This document shows positions 17,498 to 25,348 of a stretch of DNA of 64,000 nucleotides, piece after piece. Made by a program: the position numbers and the translations under genes. The notes below the pieces were generated by a model that did no database searches, was not told the origin of the DNA, and saw only the letters and a program-made list of their open reading frames with translations. The first letter of the stretch is position 1. Each line of letters opens with the position of its first letter. Source of the DNA: Corynebacterium sanguinis (GTDB lineage: Bacteria > Actinomycetota > Actinomycetes > Mycobacteriales > Mycobacteriaceae); the NCBI RefSeq assembly GCF_007641235.1, contig NZ_CP038157.1, forward strand, positions 1,364,001 to 1,428,000, written 5' to 3'.

Positions 17498-18938
17498 GAG
17501 GGTGTCCGATTGTTTGTGTGCGGGGGCTTGGTTTACAAGTAGTCCGCGAATCGGTCGGGGTATGCCACGGCTAGTTGGTTGATGGCTTGTTTCCACCCGG
17601 TGGCTTTCGCTCCTTCAATATAGCCGCTGCATTCGATGGCGCGCTTCGCTTTCTTCGCTCGCTGGGCAGCGCGCTTGTCCTCGATGTTGCAGATCATCAG
17701 CCACAGCGTTTTCAGCGCCGCGGTATCGTTCGGGAACTGGCCGCGGTTGCGGGTGGCTTTCCGCAGTTCAGCATTCAGCGATTCGATCGAATTCGTGGTG
17801 TAGAGCACCCTGCGGGCCGCCGGCGGGAACTGCAGAAACGGCACAAACCGGTCCCAGGCGTCGCGCCAGACTTTGACCGATTGCGGATACTTCCGTCCCA
17901 GCTCGGACGCCTCGAAAGCGTCCAGGGCGGCGCGGGCGGTGTCCTCGTTCGGTGCGGTGTAGACCTCCCGCAACGCGCTGGATACGGGTTTGCGGTCTTG
18001 GTAGGACACCCACCTGTTCGCCGCCCGGATCAGGTGCACGATACAGGTTTGCACCATGGAATTCGGCCAGGTTGCCTCCACGGCGTCCGGCAGGCCTTTG
18101 AGCCCGTCGCAGCAGACGATGAACACGTCTTGGACCCCACGGTTGGCAAGGTCAGCGCACACGGATGCCCAAAAACTGGCGCCTTCATTGTCTGCGATCC
18201 ACAATCCCAGGATGTGCTTGATGCCGTCCATGTCGACGCCTACCGCCATGTAGCAAGACTTGTTGACCACGCGGTGGCCATCGCGGATTTTTACGCGTAG
18301 CGCGTCGAGGAAGATCACCGGGTAGAACTCGTCCAACTGGCGGTTCTGCCACAGCATCACCTCATCAAGCACCGCGTCAGTAATCGTGCTGATGGTATCC
18401 GGGCTCATGTCCACCCCGAGGGTGGTGGCGAGGTGGTGCTGAATATCGCGCACGGTCATCCCACCGGCGTACAGCGAGATGATCATGTCGTCGAGCTCGG
18501 TCAAACGGCGCGACCCCTTCGGCACCATCTGCGGGGTGAACGTGCCGGCACGATCCCTGGGCATGGTGACCTCTAGTCGGCCGTAGCCGGAATCGACGGT
18601 CTTGGTGTACGACCCGTTGCGGTGATTGCTCTCCTGTGCGGTTTCCAACCGGGCTTTCGCCTTACGGTCGGCATGGCCGTAGCCCAAATGTGCATCCATC
18701 TCCGCCTGCAGACCGGCGTTGATCGATGCCTGCAACAGGCCTTTGACCAGATCGCTTGCATCATCTGCAGAGGTCGACAGTTCGCTGATCAAGCTGGCGA
18801 GCTCAGGATTTTCCATCAGCTTCTCGCTGATCTCATTGACCCTTGCCGGGTCGTGGCCTTTCTTCGGTGACACCTTAGTCATTATCGGTGAAACTCCTTC
18901 TAGATCAGAGCCTCACACACAAACTTCCTGACACCCTC
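17498..18938 (-). mobile_element. Intact IS256-family insertion sequence with perfect 8-bp target duplication
   Basis: 1441 bp. The ends are GAGGGTGTC and its exact complement GACACCCTC, extended imperfectly through the GTTTGTGTG region on both sides. It is flanked by CGGTGGTG at 17490-17497 and 18939-18946, the 8-bp duplication expected of IS256-type transposition. It holds one full transposase gene. The intact duplication argues for a recent insertion, into the gap between rpsT and locus B. Confidence 0.92.
17533..18882 (-). CDS. IS256-family (mutator) transposase
   Basis: 449 aa and uninterrupted. DDE catalytic features include 'VIFLDALRVKIRD' (first Asp), 'VFIVCCDGLKGLPDAVEATWP' (second Asp) and 'YTTNSIESLNAELRKATRNRG' (catalytic Glu). 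The mutator signature around 'QTCIVHLIRAANRWV' is present. It catalyses excision and insertion of its own element by a copy-and-paste or cut-and-paste route. It is only distantly related to the degraded IS256 transposase at 23404-24535, so two different IS256-group elements reached this region. Confidence 0.95.
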   Translation of the reverse strand: MTKVSPKKGHDPARVNEISEKLMENPELASLISELSTSADDASDLVKGLLQASINAGLQAEMDAHLGYGHADRKAKARLETAQESNHRNGSYTKTVDSGYGRLEVTMPRDRAGTFTPQMVPKGSRRLTELDDMIISLYAGGMTVRDIQHHLATTLGVDMSPDTISTITDAVLDEVMLWQNRQLDEFYPVIFLDALRVKIRDGHRVVNKSCYMAVGVDMDGIKHILGLWIADNEGASFWASVCADLANRGVQDVFIVCCDGLKGLPDAVEATWPNSMVQTCIVHLIRAANRWVSYQDRKPVSSALREVYTAPNEDTARAALDAFEASELGRKYPQSVKVWRDAWDRFVPFLQFPPAARRVLYTTNSIESLNAELRKATRNRGQFPNDTAALKTLWLMICNIEDKRAAQRAKKAKRAIECSGYIEGAKATGWKQAINQLAVAYPDRFADYL

Positions 18939-19041
18939 CGGTGGTGCCCTCGGCGCTGGCACCTGACTGTGGCGGCTGCCCACGGGGGCCAGCCGCGCGG
19001 CCGAAATTTGGCCCACATGCGACGTCATCAACGTTGTCAAC

Positions 19042-20169
19042 ATGGATCGGAAAGACGTGAAGCTACTATCAATAAATGCAGGGTCAGCGGTATCGGGTGC
19101 CGAGAAAGTCCTCCGTGATCTCCTCGCGTACGCCTTGGCGGAGGGTGAGGAAGTCGTCCTCGCGTCTCCGGGCGGTCCTGTCACCACCGCGACGCCGTCG
19201 GGGATCCGGCATCTCGAGATTCCTCACCAGATTCCCAACGCCAACCCCGCCTCGGGCTCGTTCCGCAAGAAGGCCCTGACCCTCGCCCTTCCTCTCCTAT
19301 GGTTGCGGACCGCCGCAGCGCTGGCCCCGGAGATGAGGCGGGCTGACACCGTCCTGGTGAATTCGACCTTTGCCCTGCCGGCGGTGGCGCTCGCCTCCGC
19401 ATTTTCCCGGACCCGGGTGGTCTGGCTCGTCCACGACACCCTCACCGCCGGGAAGCAGAAGGTGGCAGCACGGATGGGAGCGGTTGCCGTCGACACCGCG
19501 GTCGCCGTCTCCGAGACGACGGCAGCGGTGATCCGCCCCTTTTTCCGGGAGGTGGTGGTCCGCCCAAACGGGGTGGAGATCCCGGCCGACGAGTTCTTCA
19601 CACAGCAGCGCCGACGGAACAACGAGGGTCGCGTTGTCGGGATGCTGGCGGCGATCAAGCACTGGAAGGCTCAGGACGTGCTCATCAGGGCACTGGGGAT
19701 TCTCCGGGGGCGGGAGGGCATCGACGTGGACGTGGAGATTGCCGGGGGCGTCTTCCCCGGCTCCGAGACCTACGCCGCCGAGCTGAGCGCGCTAGTGAGC
19801 GAGCTCGGTCTCGACGGCCATGTGCGTTTTCTCGGACACGTGCCCAAGGAGTCCGCCTTCGCGCGCTGGGACGCCCTGATTTCCGCTTCACGACGCCCGG
19901 AGGCCGGCCCCCTCGGAGTCCTCGAAGCGATGGCACACCGTGTCCCCGTCATTGCGACCAACCACGGCGGCAGCGCCGACTACCTCCGGGGCGGCCGGGG
20001 CGTCCTCGTGCCGCCAGAGCATCCAGAAGCCCTTGCCCTGGCGGTGAGGCAGCTGCTGGCGGACCCGTCGTGGGCCGTGGCGCTCGAGGAGGAGGCTTTC
20101 GCGGCGGTTGTGGAGGAACACGATCTGTCGCGGACGATCCCGCAGATGTGGGAGGCGGTTCGTAGTTAG
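19042..20169 (+). CDS. GT4-family glycosyltransferase, locus B
   Basis: 375 aa. It is collinear with the locus A enzyme at 1279-2406 from 'INAGSAVSGAEKVL' to 'EEHDLSRTIPQMWE', with the donor-site 'SASRRPEAGPLGVLEAMAH'. The two are clearly homologous throughout but carry many substitutions. The ATG at 19042 has no ribosome-binding site; a GTG at 19057 has GGAAAG close upstream. It opens the rightward GT4 / glycoside-hydrolase pair of locus B. It probably makes the same linkage as its paralogue, or a variant of it. Confidence 0.85.
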   Translation: MDRKDVKLLSINAGSAVSGAEKVLRDLLAYALAEGEEVVLASPGGPVTTATPSGIRHLEIPHQIPNANPASGSFRKKALTLALPLLWLRTAAALAPEMRRADTVLVNSTFALPAVALASAFSRTRVVWLVHDTLTAGKQKVAARMGAVAVDTAVAVSETTAAVIRPFFREVVVRPNGVEIPADEFFTQQRRRNNEGRVVGMLAAIKHWKAQDVLIRALGILRGREGIDVDVEIAGGVFPGSETYAAELSALVSELGLDGHVRFLGHVPKESAFARWDALISASRRPEAGPLGVLEAMAHRVPVIATNHGGSADYLRGGRGVLVPPEHPEALALAVRQLLADPSWAVALEEEAFAAVVEEHDLSRTIPQMWEAVRS

Positions 20170-20197
20170 GAGGGCAGGTCAGTTCCGCTCGTGGAGT

Positions 20198-21235
20198 GTG
20201 GCGGGGGCCTATGCGGTGATTGCGGCTGCGGCCTCCGTGATGATGTCCGCGACGTTCCAGCCGCGCATCTCCTACGGGGAGCCCGCCGGGGGAGATACCG
20301 CGTGCGGGGGATACGGCATCGCCGCCTCCGCGGCGTGGTGGGAGAAGTCCGGGGACGAGCTGCGCGAGAGCTACGCGCTTGCCCGGGCCACGGGGGCCTG
20401 CGCGGTGCGCCTGGGCGTGATCTGGAGCAATATCGAAAAGTCGCCGGGGGTCTACGACTGGAGCACCCTCGACCAGCAGGTGAGCCTGGCGCAGGAGGCC
20501 GGAGTCGCCCCCATGCTCATGCTGTACTCCGTCCCCGACTGGATCCTCGAATCCGCGGCGGGCTTCGAGGGCCGGGCCGCTGCGTTCGGCGATTTCGCCG
20601 CGGAGGTGGCGCGCCGCTACGGCTCCGGCGTGGAGGCATACGAGATCTGGAACGAACCGAACGTCGAGAGGTTCTGGGAAAACCCGGACGTCGACGAGTA
20701 CGTGGCCCTCCTCCGCGCGGCCTACCCGAAAATTCACGCCGCCGACGAGTCTTCCACCGTTATCACGGGCGGCCTGGCCCCCGCCCCGGACCGAGCGGGC
20801 TCCATCGCCCCGGTGACGTTCATCCGGGCCATGTACGAGCGCGGCGGGCAGGAATGGTTCGACGCTCTCGGGATGCACCCGTACACCTGGCGGGAGGCCC
20901 CCAGTTCCCGGCTGCAGTTCCGTGACCTCGTGGAGGTCGAGGCCATCATGGCTGAGTTCGGCGACGGGGACTCCGCGGTGTGGATGACGGAGTACGGGGC
21001 GCCGACCGGCGGGCTCGGGGGGATCACCCAGTCGGAGCAGGCGGAGATGATCCAGTGGGGGATCAACGAGGCCGAGGCCAACACCCGGATCGGCGGGATC
21101 TTCCTCTACGACCTGCACGATTACCCCCTCGGCCTGTTCAACCCCGAGAGCTACTTCGGCCTCTACACCAGCAGCGGTCAGCCGAAGTTGATCGCTTCGA
21201 TCCTGCGGGAGGAGGGGCGCGGGCCGAAGCGCTGA
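20198..21235 (+). CDS. Secreted/anchored glycoside hydrolase (GH39/GH5-like), locus B
   Basis: About 345 aa. Catalytic candidates are Glu in 'YEIWNEPNVERFWENP' and Glu in 'VWMTEYGAPTGGLGG', the same positions as in the locus A paralogue. A hydrophobic N-terminus ('AVIAAAASVMM') precedes the mature domain. The start is uncertain: GTG 20198 is used here, but a TTG at 20108 inside the preceding gene would give a longer, more basic N-terminus closer to the paralogue. It lacks a ~25-residue insertion seen in locus A after 'YAIPGWV'. It converges on the condensation gene with one base between the stops. Confidence 0.78.
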   Translation: MAGAYAVIAAAASVMMSATFQPRISYGEPAGGDTACGGYGIAASAAWWEKSGDELRESYALARATGACAVRLGVIWSNIEKSPGVYDWSTLDQQVSLAQEAGVAPMLMLYSVPDWILESAAGFEGRAAAFGDFAAEVARRYGSGVEAYEIWNEPNVERFWENPDVDEYVALLRAAYPKIHAADESSTVITGGLAPAPDRAGSIAPVTFIRAMYERGGQEWFDALGMHPYTWREAPSSRLQFRDLVEVEAIMAEFGDGDSAVWMTEYGAPTGGLGGITQSEQAEMIQWGINEAEANTRIGGIFLYDLHDYPLGLFNPESYFGLYTSSGQPKLIASILREEGRGPKR

Positions 21236-21236
21236 C

Positions 21237-23084
21237 TCAGGCGAACCTGACCCGCGCCGGGGTGTACGCGCGGGTTAGCTCACGCAGCCGCCTCTTCTCC
21301 GTGGGGGAGAGGTCCTCCCACGGGCCGCGCGCGGTGACGGAGCCGCCCGCCACCTCCAGCTCGACCTGTTCGCTGGAATCGAACCGGCGGGTGCCCTGAT
21401 CTTCTGCGAAGTCCTCCATCGCGCGCAGGATCATGCCTTTCTCCACGCCATATTCGCCGACCTCAAATCGCTCCTCAGCCGGTCCGCGGAACACTATCCG
21501 TTCCGGAGACACCTCGGCGAGAAGCCCGGTGTTCACCTCTCCTCGCTCGGTGACCGCCACAAGTGCGCCGACCTCTCCACTGACGGTGGGCCTGCTCTGC
21601 GTGCCCAAGACCCACACCCCGGTCACGGGCGTGCCGATCGCGGAGCTCGCTGCCTCGGCCAGCTGAGATGCCGTGAGGGTGTCTCCCCACGCCGGCGCGG
21701 TGGGGGTTGGCCGGTTGCTGGACGGCGTATTACGCAGCAGTGCCACAGCGTCCTCTTCCCGAGGCGCGAGCGCCCGGGCCTGAGACAGCGGGGCCGTTGG
21801 ATCCCCGAGCAGCTGCTCGACCCAGGATTGGAAGCGCTCTGCGATGAGCTCGCACTCGCTTTCCGGGTAGAGGTTGGGGTTGGCAAACAGCTCGATCTGG
21901 AGCGTGTCGTCCACCATCGGTCCGAGAAGGAACCAGTAGTCGTCGACGGGACCGAAGCTCGGGATCTCGTACCAGGTGTGGAGGGGACCGACGGTCGTAG
22001 GGTCGTGGAACGGGATGATGTTGATCAGCGGGCCGAAGATGCGGGACTTCTTGAAGAGGTGCGGGCTCGACTGGCGCAGGTTGCTCAGCAGCACCGCCTG
22101 GTGCCCGTAGCTGGCCCGGAGATTAGCGCGGAAGCGCGCCGCGACGTCGAGCAGCGAGTCTCCGGAGTCGATGTCGAGCCGGAACGGGAGGGTGCCCATC
22201 GCCGTCATATGGGAGGTCTTCTCCTCGCTGCTCCGGCGGCGGGAGACGGGGAAGCCGACGACGGCGGACTCCTCCTGGGTGACGGCCGCGAGGTAGCTGA
22301 ACGCCAGGCCGGCCATGACGTCGTGCCACTTCAGGCCCGCTTCCTGTGCGAGCGCGCGCACCCGGGCGCCGTCGAGAGAGAAGCGGGTCGTGTGGGGCAG
22401 ATCCGCGGGCGGGGCCACGCGTTCGGAGAAGCTGAGGCGCCGCGGTGCATCCTCGAGCTGGTGGAGCCAGAACTGAGCTGCGGCCGCAGTCTCCTCGGGG
22501 TCGTCCGCCGGGAGTTGCGTGAACGGCACCGTGGTCGCGTCCGGGGCGGGTTCCCCCGTCAGCGCGGCGACGATGAGCTCGCCCGCCCGCCGGCGCAGGA
22601 GGGTTCCACCCCACCCGTCGGTCGACGCGTGGTGGACAGCCATGTACCACGCGAACCGCTGGGGGCCCACCTGGACCACGGAACTGCGATAGGGAGCCCC
22701 GGGGCCGAAGATGGGTGCGCCCCCGGCGAAGTCCGCGAGGAAGTACTCGCGGAAAGCCGCGTCGGGGTCAGGGGATTCGCTGAGGTCCATCACACGAAAC
22801 AGGCTGTCCTCGTCCTCCGAGACCGGCACGTTCCACCAGTTGCCCGCCTCGTCGCGGGCAATGTAATAGTGCAGCGACGACGCCTCCGCGACGGTCTGCT
22901 TCACCGCGTCGAGGACGATCCGGGACGTCAGGCCCTCCGCCTCGTACCAGACCACCTGGATCTGAGTCTGGGCGGCGGAGGAGAGGTCGTTGAGCTGCCC
23001 GAGGACGAACGGCTCCTGCGCCCGGGCAATCGGCCGAGCGGAAGGTAGGTCTCCGTCATGGAGAGTTTCGGGGCCTCGGTGCAC
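21237..23084 (-). CDS. Condensation-domain protein with vestigial adenylation-like tail, locus B (intact)
   Basis: 615 aa from GTG. The condensation/acyltransferase motif is 'HHASTDGWGG' (His151, His152, Asp156), followed by 'FGPVDDYWF' near the second conserved C-domain region. After about residue 435, 'ALAPREEDAVALLRNT' resembles the linker that joins C and A domains in NRPSs. A short tail follows: 'LTASQLAEAA', 'VSGEVGALV', 'NTGLLAEVSPERIVFRGPAE'. This looks like an adenylation domain that kept its C-terminal subdomain pattern but lost the ATP-binding core. It could transfer an aminoacyl group from the carrier protein to a hydroxyl or amine acceptor. No signal peptide is seen. Confidence 0.8.
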   Translation of the reverse strand: MHRGPETLHDGDLPSARPIARAQEPFVLGQLNDLSSAAQTQIQVVWYEAEGLTSRIVLDAVKQTVAEASSLHYYIARDEAGNWWNVPVSEDEDSLFRVMDLSESPDPDAAFREYFLADFAGGAPIFGPGAPYRSSVVQVGPQRFAWYMAVHHASTDGWGGTLLRRRAGELIVAALTGEPAPDATTVPFTQLPADDPEETAAAAQFWLHQLEDAPRRLSFSERVAPPADLPHTTRFSLDGARVRALAQEAGLKWHDVMAGLAFSYLAAVTQEESAVVGFPVSRRRSSEEKTSHMTAMGTLPFRLDIDSGDSLLDVAARFRANLRASYGHQAVLLSNLRQSSPHLFKKSRIFGPLINIIPFHDPTTVGPLHTWYEIPSFGPVDDYWFLLGPMVDDTLQIELFANPNLYPESECELIAERFQSWVEQLLGDPTAPLSQARALAPREEDAVALLRNTPSSNRPTPTAPAWGDTLTASQLAEAASSAIGTPVTGVWVLGTQSRPTVSGEVGALVAVTERGEVNTGLLAEVSPERIVFRGPAEERFEVGEYGVEKGMILRAMEDFAEDQGTRRFDSSEQVELEVAGGSVTARGPWEDLSPTEKRRLRELTRAYTPARVRFA

Positions 23085-23197
23085 GCCTTAGGTTCCTTTG
23101 CCAATCCGCAACCTCAGTAGAGGTGAAAATTACCTGTGTTTTCCCTTATGAAGATGAGTGTAACATGAGGTACATCTTGCGATGAGCTAAGCTTCGT
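23085..23197. other. Upstream region of the locus B condensation gene, truncated by IS
   Basis: 113 bp, AT-rich around 23125-23175, holding whatever promoter drives the leftward condensation gene. In locus A the matching gap leads into the Wzz-like gene. Here it runs straight into the end of an IS256 element at 23198. I see no unambiguous promoter. Confidence 0.5.
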
Positions 23198-24656
23198 GGG
23201 GTCAAGTCCACGCGAGTGGTGTATCTGCCCTTTCGATAAAACAGGCAGCATGACGATCTCAGGGACCGGCACGAGCCCGTTGTTGCGACTGGCTCATGCG
23301 ACCTCCTGAGTGGCTTCGCCGGCGTCGATGACGTTGGCGTTCATCATGGTCTTCGTCTGGTCCAGGGCCGTCAGCGACATGTAGCGCTTCTGCTGGATCC
23401 TTCTCACTCGTGCTGCTCAGCCAGCACCGCCCCGACCAGGCGCACGACGGCATCTCGGTTCGGGAAGATCCCCACGACGTCGGTGCGCCGGCGGATCTCC
23501 CGGTTCAACCGCTCGGTGGGGTTGTTCGACCACACCTTCGTCCACACCGTCCTTGGCGTGTTCGTGAACGCCAGCAGCTCGTCGAGCGCTTCCTCGAGGT
23601 GAGTGCGCGACATGGGGGAACTTCTGCTCACAGAAGCCCACCACCTCCCGGGCCTGGTTCCACACCGCTTGCGAGTCGGGTTGCTGGAAGATCGTGTGGA
23701 ACATCGCCGACAATGTCGGCCATTGCGTCTTGGGCACCAGCCCGGAGAGGTTCTTCGCGAAATGCGTGCGACACCGTTGCCAGGAGGCGTTCGGCAAGCC
23801 CTCGCCGATGGCGTGCTGGATCCCCAGGTGTGCGTCGCTGGTGACCAGGTAGACGTCGTTTAGGCCGCGGGCTTTCAGGTCGCGGAAGAAACCGGTCCAG
23901 GAGGCCACGGACTCGGATGTGGCGACCTGCATACCGAGTAGTTCGCGGTAGCCTTCCGCGTTCACGCCGGTGGCCAGCAGCACGGAGGTTTTCACGACCC
24001 GTCCGCCTTCACGCACCTTCATGGTCAACGCGTCGCAGGAAACATAGAGGTAGGCGCCGGTATCCAGGGGTCGGGTGCGGAAATCTTCCACCATCTGATC
24101 GAGATCTTTGGCCATCTCGGAGACCTGCGATTTCGAGAGATTGTTGATCCCCAGGGTGGCGACGAGGTCGTTCATCCTGCGGGTGGAGACACCCTTGAGG
24201 TAGCAGGTGGCGATCACGGTGGTCAGGGCCCGTTCGGCCCGGGTGCGACGTTCCAGCAGCCAGTCCGGGAAGAACGAGCCGGTGCGTAGTTTCGGCACGG
24301 CGACGTCGACGGTGCCGACCCGGGTGTCGAGGTCTCGGTGGCGGTAGCCGTTGCGGACGTTGGTGCGCGCATCACTGACGGTGGCGTAGTCGGCGCCGCA
24401 GGCTTGGTCGGCCTGGGTCGAGAGGATCTGGTTGATGAACCCTTGGAGCATCTCGCGCATCAGGTCCGGGGAGGCTTGAGCCAGTAGTTCGTCGAGGTAG
24501 GTGGTCGGGTCGATAGAATGGGGGCCAGCGGCCATCGTGGTTTCCCTTTCGAGGAAGTGCGGTTACGGATTCGAAAGGTACTGCGGTGGTCGCCTCACGC
24601 ATTCATGAGGTCGTCACCGGCAGCTACAGATGCACCACACTAAAGGACGCAACCCC
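23198..24656 (-). mobile_element. IS256-family element, degraded
   Basis: The ends are imperfect inverted repeats: GGGGTCAAGTCC...GTGGTGTATCTG from 23198, and the complement of GGGGTTGCGTCC...GTGGTGCATCTG ending at 24656. They enclose 1459 bp with one transposase frame that is broken. The flanking octamers (AGCTTCGT and TGGACTTT) do not match, so the outside DNA has rearranged since insertion. The right end abuts the truncated IS3 element. The 3' end is shared with the remnant inside the locus A transferase gene. Confidence 0.82.
23404..24535 (-). pseudogene. IS256-family transposase, frameshifted
   Basis: The frame is open from ATG 24535 ('MAAGPHSIDPTTYLDELLAQ') through the DDE Asp residues ('YLYVSCDALTMKVREGG', '[18 protein letters not shown]') to '[10 protein letters not shown]' near 23612. 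A one-base shift there moves the rest ('[15 protein letters not shown]', '[17 protein letters not shown]' with the catalytic Glu) to another frame. A further 2-base difference near 23400, relative to the locus A remnant, creates an early stop after 'LAEQHE'. It is inactive as read, unless the lesions are sequence errors. Confidence 0.8.
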
Positions 24657-24663
24657 TGGACTT

Positions 24664-25146
24664 TCAGACGTGTCCCTGGTTCCTCAAGTCCCGCAATTTT
24701 TTTAGGTAGGCGTTTTCCGCTTCCAACCGCTCGATCTGGCGGCGCAGCTTCTCCTCTTCCGTGAGCCTCTTCGGCGCGGACGAGCCTTTGGGCCTGCCCT
24801 TCGGCTTCGGTTTTAACGCGTCGTCGCCACCTTTACGCCATTTCCGGGACCAATCTTTGACGAGTTGGTCTGACGACAGGCCAAACTCACGTGCAAGATC
24901 CATCTTTGTCTCGCCGGCAAGGTGGCGTTGGACAACTTCCTTCTTGATGTCGAACGAGTGCTGCTGCTTTGTCGGTTTCTCCACAAGACATAGCCTGCCA
25001 TGCAGGACAAACCGACGGTAGAGACAACGGACGGCATCTCTTGAGACCCCAAGGACACTCGCAGCAGCTCGGCACCCCATACCCTGCTCAAAAAGATCTA
25101 CCAACTGCTCACGCTGATGTTCACTCAGCGAACTTCGTGCTCTCAA
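24664..25146 (-). CDS. IS3-family OrfA (helix-turn-helix, transposase part A), orfB lost
   Basis: 160 aa from a TTG with GGGGAG nine bases upstream. Two HTH units are visible ('AASVLGVSRDAVRCLYRRF' and 'DLAREFGLSSDQLVKDW'), then a basic linker 'KPKPKGRPKGSS' and a C-terminal leucine-zipper-like coil 'LRRQIERLEAENAYLKKL'. An A7 run at the end of the coil (CTAAAAAAATTG) is the usual site for -1 frameshifting to make OrfAB, but no OrfB remains. It could still bind element ends; it cannot transpose alone. Confidence 0.75.
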   Translation of the reverse strand: MRARSSLSEHQREQLVDLFEQGMGCRAAASVLGVSRDAVRCLYRRFVLHGRLCLVEKPTKQQHSFDIKKEVVQRHLAGETKMDLAREFGLSSDQLVKDWSRKWRKGGDDALKPKPKGRPKGSSAPKRLTEEEKLRRQIERLEAENAYLKKLRDLRNQGHV

Positions 25147-25150
25147 CGAA

Positions 25151-25206
25151 AACTGCTCCCCACTAGTCGGTAACTGATTTCTCAGTCCAACTAATGGGGA
25201 GCAGTT
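25151..25206. repeat. Nested inverted repeat covering the OrfA ribosome-binding site
   Basis: Arms 25151-25170 and 25187-25206 match at 18 of 20 positions. An inner 5-bp stem (ACTGA/TCAGT) lies in the loop. On leftward RNA the 3' arm contains the GGGGAG that precedes OrfA's TTG. RNA read in from outside the IS would therefore fold and hide that site. Confidence 0.6.
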
Positions 25207-25208
25207 CA

Positions 25209-25348
25209 ATCGGGGAGAGGGTCCGGGCTATCGACACGCTGCCGAGCCAGCCGAGGGCGGCCGAGACGATCCGGGAGACGATCATCGCGCTGCCGCTGCC
25301 CAGGACCTGTCTGTCGTCGGCGTCCGTGTGCGGGGAGGTGTTACTCAT
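25209..25348 (-). pseudogene. Flippase (Wzx) N-terminal remnant, locus B
   Basis: From ATG 25348 it reads 'GSGSAMIVSRIVSAALGWLG ... ARTLSP', collinear with residues 18-46 of the locus A flippase, and then runs into the IS3 end at 25208. About 46 of roughly 500 codons survive. The start overlaps the hydrolase stop (ATGAGTAA), the arrangement expected for a translationally coupled third gene of the operon. It shows that locus B once had the same flippase. Confidence 0.85.

Larger units (their letters stand above)
24657..25208 (-). mobile_element. IS3-family element remnant (orfA end only)
   Basis: One true end is visible: reading leftward the element begins TGAACTGCTCCCC at 25208. The element inserts in the flippase gene after codon ~46. 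It is cut off at 24656 by the IS256 element, so orfB and the other end are lost. A 20-bp inverted repeat lies just inside the end (separate entry). Confidence 0.75.

Noticed and set aside
19949..21118. Long leftward open frame opposite the locus B glycosyltransferase/hydrolase
   Set aside because: High-GC antisense shadow; the plus-strand genes have clear family motifs.
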